Below, one piece after another: positions 43,363-51,472 of a stretch of 64,000 nt of DNA. The translations under genes and the position numbers were made by a program. The notes beneath the pieces are model-generated. The model ran no database searches. It saw only the letters and a list, made by a program, of their open reading frames with translations, and was not told where the DNA came from. Source of the stretch: Alteromonas naphthalenivorans (GTDB taxonomy: Bacteria; Pseudomonadota; Gammaproteobacteria; Enterobacterales; Alteromonadaceae). The stretch is from the NCBI RefSeq assembly GCF_000213655.1, contig NC_015554.1:1922001-1986000 (forward strand), in the 5' to 3' direction. Within the stretch, counting starts at the first letter, position 1. Each line of letters starts with the position of its first letter.

Positions 43363-45143
43363 TATTTAGTTCCTTCTAATTCTTTTATTATCGATGATAA
43401 CCATGGTTTTGGGGGGGATTTCTTCACGAAGGCTAGGAAATTAGCCTTACACCTCTCATCACTCATTGCTAGCTGTCTCGCACCATATAATCCCGGTGTT
43501 TTTAGCTGCAAGTCCTCAACTTTGCGAAGCTCTTCGATGAGGCTATCCATCACTGAGATGTATTCTTCACTCACTGTAAGTTCTATTAGCTCAGTACTAG
43601 CTTTACTGGAAGAAACTTTTTGCTTTATTAATCCTTCTAACATTCTTTGTGCTGTACCAGACATAACAGTATTAACTGAACCCATCGGAATGTTTTGTCT
43701 ACTTAGATAAGCTGCCGCAGTTAAATTAACACCTGTGAACTTAGGTTTTAACCGAGACCATTTATTTAAAAAGCGTAATTCTTTCTTCCATTCATCGGGC
43801 AACTTATTTACGTCGAATTCTTTATCTGTATTTTCTAACTCAGTAATTACAGCTGGCTCGCCATTCTCTGTATCGATAAGCTCATACAATCTATTCGTTG
43901 CCTGGATACCCATGCAGCGCTCAAAAATCACTAACTTAGTTATTGTTTTTTCATCGAGCTGCATACCTCTGCGAAGAGCTGTTTTTTTCCTCATTCTAAC
44001 TTGATTAAGTAACCGCTTAACAATTCTAGGATTACCGTTAATATTTGCCGACTCCGCAAGTATTGAGGCCATTTGCTCTGCAATCCTGAACTCTTCTCTC
44101 AGTTCAGCAACATAATCAAGATCACACCCATCCAGCAAGTCATCTACCGACACCTGCTCTTGCTTCCAAGAAAACTTAAGTGAGTTTTCTAGACTTTGTC
44201 TTAAACGGTCAAACTCTTGTTCGGGGATTTTTCGATCTTGGGCAATCAGCATGATCAAATAAGCCCTAACCTCAGCAACACCTGGTTTTGGGACATGCAC
44301 TGGGATTTGTATAAGCTTATCCAAATAGTCGGTTTGATGACGTGCTGACGCACCCTTATGAAAATGTGGAATTGCTAAGCGGATCATGTCTGGGTCAGCC
44401 GCAACGACAAATGCCGTGTTAGGCATAAATAGGAACAATCTTATAGCTTCAAGCGTAGATATTGTATTTTCTGGTAAACATCTGTCTAAGTTATCAACAT
44501 AGACGATAACGGGTTTTTCAAAAGCTTCTAATAAAGAAATGTACGACTTCCTGAACTCTCTTATCTCTTTTGGAGGCGAAAATTTTTGCTTAGGCTTTAC
44601 AAGCCCTTTAGCTTTTTTACCTACCTTGCCAATCTCTTTGGCATCTTTCTGAAGATCTTCAAGGTCAAAATCGTCATCTTCTCCATCAGTAGCATCACTA
44701 GCCCATCCGAAAAAGCTCTGAATTGCCCCAAATGTTGGCACTCCAGAAATAGCAGCAGCGCCTTCAGCCATAAGCCCCATAAATCTTACTTTGTCTATAC
44801 GTTTGGCAAAATCGAGAGCTTTTGCAAGTAGCTCTTCATCGCCAGCAGCAGCTTCGACGAGCTGCGCTGCAATGGTTTCTAAAAGTGCAGCTTTTGCATC
44901 GTCATATCCTTGAAACGTCCATGCGTCAAAATGAATCTGAATGTACTCTTGTTCTTCATTTTCAAGCGCGTTAGCTGTCAACTCTAGAATTGTTGACTTA
45001 CCAGCTCCCCAATCACCGAATACACCAACAGATATTGGCATTAATTCTCTTTCTGTTATGAGGTCCCTGATTGATTCAGCAATTTCATTAAAATTTAAGA
45101 AGTCAACTTTTGATTCTTTATCTGACCACATTGAAATTAACAA
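43362..45143 (-). CDS. qatA: QatA, KAP-family P-loop ATPase of the Qat defence system
   Basis: 593 residues. KAP-type NTPase with Walker A SVGVFGDWGAGKSTILELT and Walker B EKPVIVYVDNLDRCLPENTI. A sensor-like NGNPRIVKRLLNQVRMRKKT follows, with TAFVVAADPDMIRLAI between. It is the first gene of the operon and lies 70 bases from an attC site, so the promoter must be in this short leader or upstream in the array. Confidence 0.92.
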   Translation of the reverse strand: MLISMWSDKESKVDFLNFNEIAESIRDLITERELMPISVGVFGDWGAGKSTILELTANALENEEQEYIQIHFDAWTFQGYDDAKAALLETIAAQLVEAAAGDEELLAKALDFAKRIDKVRFMGLMAEGAAAISGVPTFGAIQSFFGWASDATDGEDDDFDLEDLQKDAKEIGKVGKKAKGLVKPKQKFSPPKEIREFRKSYISLLEAFEKPVIVYVDNLDRCLPENTISTLEAIRLFLFMPNTAFVVAADPDMIRLAIPHFHKGASARHQTDYLDKLIQIPVHVPKPGVAEVRAYLIMLIAQDRKIPEQEFDRLRQSLENSLKFSWKQEQVSVDDLLDGCDLDYVAELREEFRIAEQMASILAESANINGNPRIVKRLLNQVRMRKKTALRRGMQLDEKTITKLVIFERCMGIQATNRLYELIDTENGEPAVITELENTDKEFDVNKLPDEWKKELRFLNKWSRLKPKFTGVNLTAAAYLSRQNIPMGSVNTVMSGTAQRMLEGLIKQKVSSSKASTELIELTVSEEYISVMDSLIEELRKVEDLQLKTPGLYGARQLAMSDERCKANFLAFVKKSPPKPWLSSIIKELEGTK

Positions 45144-45215
45144 TCCTTATAAAAACTACACCAAAGGAAAGGGGAATATCTACTTTGGTTAGAAATCCTG
45201 CGCGTCTTCGGTGCC

Positions 45216-45316
45216 GTATAACGCCGCAATAAGCGGACTAAACCAGTGGGTTATACTGTGGAGCGAAGCGGAACGTAACCCACTGGTTTAGTTCCGTTTT
45301 AATTACCTTGTTAGGG
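45216..45316 (-). repeat. attC site 17 (101 bases)
   Basis: R boxes GTATAAC and GTTAGGG, long arms AACCAGTGGGTTA / TAACCCACTGGTT, strongly palindromic. It bounds the qat cassette on its 5' side. Confidence 0.9.
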
Positions 45317-46105
45317 CTAGTTATGATCTAGAACGTCCATTCTAATAAGTGTTTTGTTACTTGGTAAAATCTCTATCGCTGTAATTCTAAAAGCACAACA
45401 AATTGGAAAAAGCACTTCCTCTTCTTCTGGAAAAAAAGAATACTTCGAAATATCTCTCGGTGCTCTTTTTCCATATTCAGACAACGCGCTTACAGGTTTA
45501 AACTCGAACAAGACATTACCCTCTAGGCAGTTTTCCTTGGATTTTGACGCTGAAGTAAATGGTGCCCATATAAACATATCTCCAATATTATACTTGCTAA
45601 TATCTTCGTCAGAAAAACTAGCCCCACGATAAGATAATTTCGTATACTCATCCTCTCTTCGAATAGCGGCATTGAGTTGAAGAATCCAAGGTACAAGAGT
45701 TTCTTTTCCAATATCTTCTCCTTGATGACCATCTCTCAACAAATTATTAACCTCATTATACAAGCCTTGTTCATCTGTATATTGGGCGATTATAGCTTTA
45801 TTAATTTCGATTTCATTTTGTGCTAAAGATAATTCTGATGATTGCATTTCATATCCAGAATTGTGTAGAGAAGTTACAACTAGATCTTTAAGCCTATCAA
45901 ATTCACCAGGTTCATCTCCAACCGAGTATGGATCAGGCTCATTTGTAATCTGAAGCCTAAAATGAATTAAATGTGCAAGCCATTGACGAAATGAATTGTC
46001 CTCTATTGCACTCTCTAATATGAAATTTTCACATTCAGCTAAAGAGATGTCACTTGAGTAGGTTAATCTTTTACCAACAGGTGTATTACTTAATCTAGTT
46101 CTCAT
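45317..46105 (-). CDS. Arginine-type (RSE) ADP-ribosyltransferase
   Basis: 262 residues. The C-terminal half has the three R-S-E signatures of mono-ADP-ribosyltransferases: TKLSYRGASFSDE (Arg), FIWAPFTSASKSK (STS-type Ser) and SFFPEEEEVLFP (ExE motif). The N-terminal half is helical and unrecognised. No signal peptide is visible, so it would act inside the producing cell or on invading phage components, unless exported by another route. Single-gene cassette between attC 17 and attC 18, with no partner immunity gene. Confidence 0.85.
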   Translation of the reverse strand: MRTRLSNTPVGKRLTYSSDISLAECENFILESAIEDNSFRQWLAHLIHFRLQITNEPDPYSVGDEPGEFDRLKDLVVTSLHNSGYEMQSSELSLAQNEIEINKAIIAQYTDEQGLYNEVNNLLRDGHQGEDIGKETLVPWILQLNAAIRREDEYTKLSYRGASFSDEDISKYNIGDMFIWAPFTSASKSKENCLEGNVLFEFKPVSALSEYGKRAPRDISKYSFFPEEEEVLFPICCAFRITAIEILPSNKTLIRMDVLDHN

Positions 46106-46128
46106 GAATACCCATTACCTATGAAGAG

Positions 46129-46219
46129 CCATAACGCCCTAATTTGGTGGCACAAACGCGTGGGCTATACTGCGAAGCAGAGCCCGCGTGTTTGTGTCCC
46201 CAACATTTGTTTGTTAGGT
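46129..46219 (-). repeat. attC site 18 (91 bases)
   Basis: R boxes CCATAAC and GTTAGGT, arms GGCACAAACGCGTGGGCT / AGCCCGCGTGTTTGTGTCC, near-perfect. Confidence 0.9.
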
Positions 46220-46230
46220 GCGTTTTAAAA

Positions 46231-46602
46231 TTACCAGTGTGCTTTAACATAGTTTAAGTTGCCACCACTTAGGCTGATATAGATTGTTTTGCCATTTTTA
46301 AATGGCATGTTCGATAAGACGAGAGGGGAACTGTTATCTATATTTATGGTAATTGTAGCGGTCCCTTCATTGATCGGACTATCCACATTAATTTTGAATA
46401 CACTCATTTCTTTTTTAACTTGTGCAGTCATGTAAAAGCCAGTAGTAAAGTCAGGGCCCTCCACAATGATATTGCTAATCTCTAAATCATCCATGCCGTG
46501 AAGTTCAAGAATAAAATAGCTGCGACCGTTATTAAAGAAAGCGAAAACCAGCAAAGCTCCAATCAATAGCAATACGACAACCGGATATAGTTTTTCCTTC
46601 AT
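46231..46602 (-). CDS. Hypothetical single-pass membrane protein
   Basis: 123 residues with one N-terminal membrane anchor (KLYPVVVLLLIGALLVFAFF) and a beta-rich extracytoplasmic domain (FILELHGMDDLEISNIIVEG). No family was recognised. Single-gene cassette. Confidence 0.6.
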   Translation of the reverse strand: MKEKLYPVVVLLLIGALLVFAFFNNGRSYFILELHGMDDLEISNIIVEGPDFTTGFYMTAQVKKEMSVFKINVDSPINEGTATITINIDNSSPLVLSNMPFKNGKTIYISLSGGNLNYVKAHW

Positions 46603-46605
46603 AGC

Positions 46606-46719
46606 ACCTAACGCCGTTATAAATTGCCCGCATTGCGGAGTGGATTTTTGCGGTAAAGTGGCGCAGCCACCGCAAAAAGGAGCGTAGCAATGCGGGTCAA
46701 TTTGATAACCTTGTTATGT
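46606..46719 (-). repeat. attC site 19 (114 bases)
   Basis: R boxes ACCTAAC and GTTATGT, arms TTGCCCGCATTGCGGAG / GTAGCAATGCGGGTCAA. Confidence 0.88.
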
Positions 46720-46722
46720 GCT

Positions 46723-47112
46723 TTACTGAATTGGTGTAAAAGGACGTAGAAAAAAATCATCATTTAGGCCCGCATGGCTAATACCCATTTCTTTACATAT
46801 AGCCTTGAACAGTGAAACAAGATTATCGTGCATCCTATTTGGCACGGCCAACTCTCTATGCATATTATTTAGAGCCTGAATTATGGCTGGGCAGTCGTGA
46901 AATAAAATAACGATTTCACTAAGAGCACTAAAAAACTGTGCCTTCGCCTCAGGTGAGGTTTTCTCAGTTAAAGCGAATCGAAAACCCACAATCTTACGCA
47001 ATAGTTCAATCTTCTGCTTTCTACTCTCATATCTTCGGTAATACCAAGTGGATATACCAACACCAATAATGCCTGAGAGAAGTGATGAAATTACTGTGAT
47101 CGTTATATCCAT
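46723..47112 (-). CDS. Hypothetical membrane-anchored protein
   Basis: 129 residues. One N-terminal membrane segment (ITVISSLLSGIIGVGISTWY) is followed by a basic patch (YRRYESRKQKIELLRK) and a helical cytoplasmic domain. No family was recognised. Single-gene cassette. Confidence 0.6.
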   Translation of the reverse strand: MDITITVISSLLSGIIGVGISTWYYRRYESRKQKIELLRKIVGFRFALTEKTSPEAKAQFFSALSEIVILFHDCPAIIQALNNMHRELAVPNRMHDNLVSLFKAICKEMGISHAGLNDDFFLRPFTPIQ

Positions 47113-47127
47113 ACGATTCCTTTGTTC

Positions 47128-47208
47128 ACATAACGCCTTTAGCTGCGGCGAGCGTTAGCGAGTCCAGCCCAAGGTTCCCTTGGGCGAGGCAGGCTAAACT
47201 TGTTAAGT
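47128..47208 (-). repeat. attC site 20 (81 bases)
   Basis: R boxes ACATAAC and GTTAAGT, inner stem GCCCAAGGTTCCCTTGGGC. Confidence 0.8.
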
Positions 47209-47211
47209 GAT

Positions 47212-47571
47212 TTATTGCTGAACATATTTAAAAGTATCCGCACCATCAAAATGCCTGACATTGACCGATTTAAATAGTTCAGGGTTTGCCATTCTGATGT
47301 TGATTGCGACCCTATTTGTACCATCATCTCTTATCTGCGTGTAGTGAGTTGTACAACCACAAAGAGAGCATGAGTGATATGAACGTAGTTTGTTACCCCA
47401 CAAATAAACTGTGGTATTTGATGTTGTTTTAATCTCGACTTGATCAGCCGTGTAATAAGCCCAAAGAGCGCCTACACGGAAACACATTGAGCAATTACAG
47501 CTAGTAATCGAATCTAATCGTTTATCAGCTGTTATTACTATATTTCCGCAATGACATTTTGCTTCGATCAT
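47212..47571 (-). CDS. GFA-family (CENP-V/GFA domain) protein
   Basis: 119 residues from the ATG giving MIEAKCHCGNIVI, with GGAGG upstream; a longer frame would read through an attC site. Zinc-binding cysteines are in KCHCGN, SCNCSMCFRVG and SYHSCSLCGCTTHY, the GFA pattern (glutathione-dependent formaldehyde-activating enzyme-like). Its substrate is unknown; most cassette-borne GFA proteins are uncharacterised. Single-gene cassette. Confidence 0.88.
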   Translation of the reverse strand: MIEAKCHCGNIVITADKRLDSITSCNCSMCFRVGALWAYYTADQVEIKTTSNTTVYLWGNKLRSYHSCSLCGCTTHYTQIRDDGTNRVAINIRMANPELFKSVNVRHFDGADTFKYVQQ

Positions 47572-47586
47572 GTTTCCTCCTTGAAC

Positions 47587-47695
47587 ACTTAACATTAAGC
47601 TAAGCGGCGCAGTTGCGTGGGGCATAATGGCGAAGCCGCCCCGCGTAAATGCGTCCGAGCGACCGAAGGGAGTGGTCTTAAGCGCCTTGTTGTAA
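47587..47695 (-). repeat. attC site 21 (109 bases)
   Basis: R boxes ACTTAAC and GTTGTAA (one substitution), arms GGCGCAGTTGCGTGGGGC / GCCCCGCGTAAATGCG. Confidence 0.85.
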
Positions 47696-48007
47696 GCAGA
47701 GCCAGTTCCTTTGATCTTTTTAAAAACTGTTGAAGCCAGCATACGATTGATTGTTAACACAAACAAGCAAAACGACTGTGCAGTGATGGTTTTGATTTGG
47801 CAGCAGCTAGCTGCCATTTGAACTAACAAGTGTAATGGCGCTTACTGACTTTAAATAAGAGCTTGTCGATAAAGCGCCTATTACACCACCTTCAAAGTGA
47901 ATGCGGCGGAATAAAACCTACCACAAGCCAAAGCGATGCTAATGAAAACAGGTAAGGGTAGTTGCACCACTTTTTTTACTAAGGCAAACGAAGTTTAGGC
48001 TGACGCC
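47696..48007. other. Cassette without a convincing ORF (B)
   Basis: 312 bases between attC 21 and 22. A palindrome GGCAGCAGCTAGCTGCC lies near 47801. No credible ORF was seen in either strand. Base composition is like the neighbouring cassettes. Confidence 0.5.
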
Positions 48008-48094
48008 TTATAACGCTAAGCTTTGGGCACAAACGCGTGGGCTATACTGCGAAGCAGCCCACGTGTTTGTGTCCACAACAGCGCCTTGTTAGCC
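48008..48094 (-). repeat. attC site 22 (87 bases)
   Basis: R boxes TTATAAC and GTTAGCC, arms GGGCACAAACGCGTGGGCT / AGCCCACGTGTTTGTGTCC, near-perfect. Confidence 0.9.
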
Positions 48095-48471
48095 CTAACA
48101 CTGAACGTTCGCAGCTTTGCTGCCCTGCACCAAGATGTTTGCATATAATAATTGCCCTTCCCTGATATGCTTTTACCTTAAACAACCACCAGAAAAACAA
48201 CAACTGATTTTTACATTAGCCATTTGCCGGTACTGAAAAATCTGCGCTGCCAATTAAGCTGAGAATTGCACGGTACGATTGCTGATAAAAGCAATCCTTG
48301 CTTACAGCGAAAGATTGCCCGCGCCGCGCAAACCACGGGAAGAAATTACCATGGTTGGTTGATAGCCCTGGACACAAAAAACAACCAATAGCGGTGGGAC
48401 GCTAAAACAAGTTGAGATACCGGCGTTAACACTGCCCCGATCTTTTATTTTTGCAACAATTAACGAATGGG
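48095..48471. other. Cassette without a convincing ORF (C)
   Basis: 377 bases. Starts next to attC 22 with GAACGTTCGCAGCTTTGCTG, the same hairpin motif as ORF-less cassette A at 28911. The rest differs. No ORF with start and ribosome site was found. Confidence 0.55.
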
Positions 48472-48576
48472 GGCTAACGCTAAGCTAACGGGCACAAATG
48501 CAGCGCTATAATGGCGAAGCCGCGCTGCATTTGTGTCCCAGTGACCGAAGGGAACGAGTTTAGCGCCTTGTTATGC
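48472..48576 (-). repeat. attC site 23 (105 bases)
   Basis: R boxes GGCTAAC and GTTATGC, arms GGGCACAAATGCAGCGCTAT / GCGCTGCATTTGTGTCCC. First attC of the array. Confidence 0.9.
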
Positions 48577-48591
48577 TCCCCACATTCGACC

Positions 48592-49713
48592 TTAATTACT
48601 CTGTCTCTTAACATTGTCAGTTTTATCTTTTCCAGCGACAACAGGTAAGCCCATTTCGATCCACTTTAAAATACCTTCATCTATGACAGCTGTATTTTCA
48701 TAACCAAGGCTGCGTAAATGATCTACAACTGAATCAGAAGCTGCATGTGGACAAGCGCAGTAAGCTACTATCCAAGTGCCGTCATTGGGTAAGTTTTCTG
48801 CAATCCTAGATTTGTCTCGATAATACGGCATAGGGACAGCCCCAGGAATATGAATACGTTGCCACGCGGACCCTGGGCGAGTATCTAAAACAATCATTCT
48901 TTTTTTCTCTTCTATCGCCTTTACTACCTCCATGGCAGGTACATACCGACCTTCCCTGAGATTGAAAGCCGGTCCGTCTCCTCTAGAATTCACTACGTAC
49001 TCATCCGGACTAGGCCATTCGGCAAGTTCAACCGGTGCTGGCTTCCAACCTGATGCTTGACTTCTTAAATATGCGACCAAATCATTAATCTCTTCGTCTC
49101 CAAGAAGATGTTTAAAACTCTGCATCGGTGTATCTTCGCGACCATGTACAATCGCGTGCTTAATATAACTATCTGTTGCGCTAGAGAGGAACAATTGGTC
49201 AGCTATAGCAGGCGCTGTGACACCTTGGCCTTGCTGGCCGTGACAACTTGAACAGTTTGAAGCATAGAGTGCTTTTCCTTTGGAAGAATCTCCTTTTATT
49301 GAAACTTGCTCTAATTCTACAGGTGAGACGTTCTCTTTCTGAGCAAGCCACCTTATCAGTAATATGATATCTGAATCTGTAAGAGGGCCTCCGGCCTCGT
49401 GACTGTAGCCATCCATCGCCGAATTTACTCTTCCCCAAGAAATAGAATCGAACAGTAACTGTGGATACGCTGTACTCAGCATCGATTTTGATTTTAATGA
49501 AGGCGCATGATCTGCTTTATATCCCTCGCGGTCTTTTCCATGGCAAAGTGAGCAATACTGCTGATACATAGCATCCGCCTTTTCCATTTCATCAGTATTC
49601 AGCGTCAATGACAGATCAGCGTTGCTGGGTATACAATAAAACACAATTAGTGGAGTAAAACCTAAAAGTAAAAAGCGGCACATATTAAATAATCCTTTTT
49701 TTAAAAAAACCAT
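48592..49713 (-). CDS. Exported dihaem cytochrome c fused to a rhodanese domain
   Basis: About 373 residues from the ATG giving MVFLKKGLFNMCRFLLLGFT, a signal peptide; further N-terminal sequence in the frame is unlikely to be translated. Two haem-binding motifs follow, CSLCHG (about residue 50) and CSSCHG (about 155), then a C-terminal rhodanese-like domain with MIVLDTRPGSAWQRIHIPGA and a probable active-site Cys in VAYCACPHAASD. Predicted to act in the periplasm in electron transfer coupled to sulfur metabolism. It is the first cassette, nearest the attI-like site, and unusually metabolic for such an array. Confidence 0.85.
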   Translation of the reverse strand: MVFLKKGLFNMCRFLLLGFTPLIVFYCIPSNADLSLTLNTDEMEKADAMYQQYCSLCHGKDREGYKADHAPSLKSKSMLSTAYPQLLFDSISWGRVNSAMDGYSHEAGGPLTDSDIILLIRWLAQKENVSPVELEQVSIKGDSSKGKALYASNCSSCHGQQGQGVTAPAIADQLFLSSATDSYIKHAIVHGREDTPMQSFKHLLGDEEINDLVAYLRSQASGWKPAPVELAEWPSPDEYVVNSRGDGPAFNLREGRYVPAMEVVKAIEEKKRMIVLDTRPGSAWQRIHIPGAVPMPYYRDKSRIAENLPNDGTWIVAYCACPHAASDSVVDHLRSLGYENTAVIDEGILKWIEMGLPVVAGKDKTDNVKRQSN

Positions 49714-49743
49714 ATCTAAAATCGATGACGATGTTAGATGGGA

Positions 49744-49972
49744 GCATAACAACTTATTATATGGAAAAAATCCTTTATACAAGATGGAAAGTTTCCGTAC
49801 ATGATTTCCCTAATCAACAAACTTTCGCACGAAAACAACCTATTATCAATAGATTATGATCCAAGCTTTCAAAGCCGCCGCCACATTCCGGAATGATTCC
49901 TTTTTATTTCCAACAACGCCAAAAACGCAACCAACTGTATAAAAAAACAGCCCACCGATATTCACAACAACC
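49744..49972 (-). promoter_or_regulatory. attI-like array boundary, copy 3, with LexA box
   Basis: The right boundary of the array. The core GCATAAC (49744-49750; minus strand GTTATGC) is preceded, in the direction of the cassettes, by TATAAT at 49756-49761 with TTGTAT 15 bases further out, a plausible cassette promoter. A canonical LexA-type box CTGTATAAAAAAACAG lies at 49935-49950. In integrons the integrase promoter carries a LexA box at this place, but here the convergent GST gene ends 23 bases away and no integrase is present. Confidence 0.7.
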
Positions 49973-51160
49973 TCACTCAAACACCAACCTATTACCCTCA
50001 AAAGCAACCCGCTCATTCACGTCCAGTTGCATATATTCCAGACCCCCTACCTCTTCCAGCAAACTCATCAACTCAGGACTCGGCTGTTCAATGCTATTAA
50101 ACACATCTAATACACGTTGTAATTTGTATTGATGAAAGCTCGATATAAAACGTTGCTTTTCTACATTTTCAGCTTCGCCCCGCCCTATTTTGAACGTGTG
50201 CTGCCCTATTGTTCTTGGAATAAAGCGCGCAGTATTTTCATTACTCGCATTCTTCTCTCGCCAATTACTTAACGCTTCTGAAGTGTTTTTCAACACCGGC
50301 CATTGCTGGGCAAACACGTTCGTTAATAATGGCAATAAGGTTGCAGGTATTTCGTCGTTTTCTAAAAAGGCGGGGTTGCTGGCAGGGTTGTTATCGTTAC
50401 GGGCAGCATCACTTGTATGCTTTTCAGCGCTTGGGTTATTCATTCGCTTAACCCAGGCGGCTACATTGGGTGCTATTTCATCCATTAATTGTTTTGGTGC
50501 AGGGTCGCGGTATAAGTGGGCATACAATGGCCCTAATAAACCAAAGTCGCCAGTGCAGGGTTTATCGCCCAGCAAATATTTATGTGTAGCAAAATGTTCG
50601 TTTAAATAATGCAGAACGGTGTTTTCGTACCAGTCTTCAATATAGGGAATGCTTTTCTTGGTAATGCCTAACAGTGGCACAAACCCTTGAAACTTTTTGG
50701 CTAGTTTCTTCCCAAAATACGCTTTAACAAATTTTGGTGCTTTGGGGGTAACTACTTGCCCAAACTCTTCATATATAAAAGGGAAGTTATCTTTGTTCCA
50801 GCGGTAATGCATGGCGGGAATAACCAGCCATTCATCACCCCACAGGGCGAAAAGTTCGCTTACAAGGTGCTGTGCGGGTGTGGTGGGTACTACTGATAGA
50901 TGATTGGTGTTGGTATCTGCCTGTGTATTAGCCCGAGCCTGCGCTTCAAAGTAATCAATAATGCGGGCGGTATCTTGTAAATATTCATCTGAAGGGGTCT
51001 TAACCACCGGAATAAAGGTAACACCGGTTTTCGGGCGAATTATTTTTTTGTATACCGATACGGTAGACAGCACTTCGGTAAAAGGCAGTTGCTTATAGTT
51101 AAGGTAGGCGCGAATTTTACCCGTATACAAAGACACTTCAGAACCATACAAAATATACAC
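49973..51160 (-). CDS. Glutathione S-transferase-like protein
   Basis: 395 residues. The N-terminal thioredoxin-like GST domain reads MYILYGSEVSLYTGKIRAYL with the cis-Pro region FIPVVKTPSDEYLQDTARII; a GST_C-like helical region contains YLLGDKPCTGDFGLLGPLYA. It is longer than typical GSTs (200-220 residues), with an extra C-terminal helical part ending in a conserved SPELMSLLEEVGGLEYM tail. It is the chromosomal gene flanking the array; its 3' end is duplicated at 22981. Confidence 0.8.
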   Translation of the reverse strand: MYILYGSEVSLYTGKIRAYLNYKQLPFTEVLSTVSVYKKIIRPKTGVTFIPVVKTPSDEYLQDTARIIDYFEAQARANTQADTNTNHLSVVPTTPAQHLVSELFALWGDEWLVIPAMHYRWNKDNFPFIYEEFGQVVTPKAPKFVKAYFGKKLAKKFQGFVPLLGITKKSIPYIEDWYENTVLHYLNEHFATHKYLLGDKPCTGDFGLLGPLYAHLYRDPAPKQLMDEIAPNVAAWVKRMNNPSAEKHTSDAARNDNNPASNPAFLENDEIPATLLPLLTNVFAQQWPVLKNTSEALSNWREKNASNENTARFIPRTIGQHTFKIGRGEAENVEKQRFISSFHQYKLQRVLDVFNSIEQPSPELMSLLEEVGGLEYMQLDVNERVAFEGNRLVFE

Positions 51161-51472
51161 TACAACATACTCTTAAACGCTAAATAACAACAAGATAATA
51201 GTAAGTTATGTTCACGTCTATGAAATGCCTATTTTGTTCAATGATACAGCACCATAAGGATGGCTATTTACTAGCCTCTACTCTTTACTTATTAGCCATC
51301 GACTCTTTACTTACTACCCAGCTACGCACCAGTAATTAGCCATCTAAGCACCAACAAGTATTCATTTCCCAACCGCTTAGTAGCCATATAAACGAAAAAT
51401 GCAAAAAATATTTCACATCGCAATTGTTACAATATAACATATCACCAAATTTCGACTTTATACCGAAAATCA
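51161..51472. promoter_or_regulatory. Divergent spacer between GST gene and ABC operon
   Basis: 312 AT-rich bases between divergent genes; both promoters should lie here. A degenerate repeat of CTTTACTTATTAGCCATC-like words is visible around 51280-51330. No ORF or integrase remnant was seen. Confidence 0.4.

Noticed and set aside
51161..51472. Integron integrase remnant beside boundary copy 3
   Set aside because: No frame shows tyrosine-recombinase motifs here or in the GST gene, and the GST gene is convergent to where intI should start.
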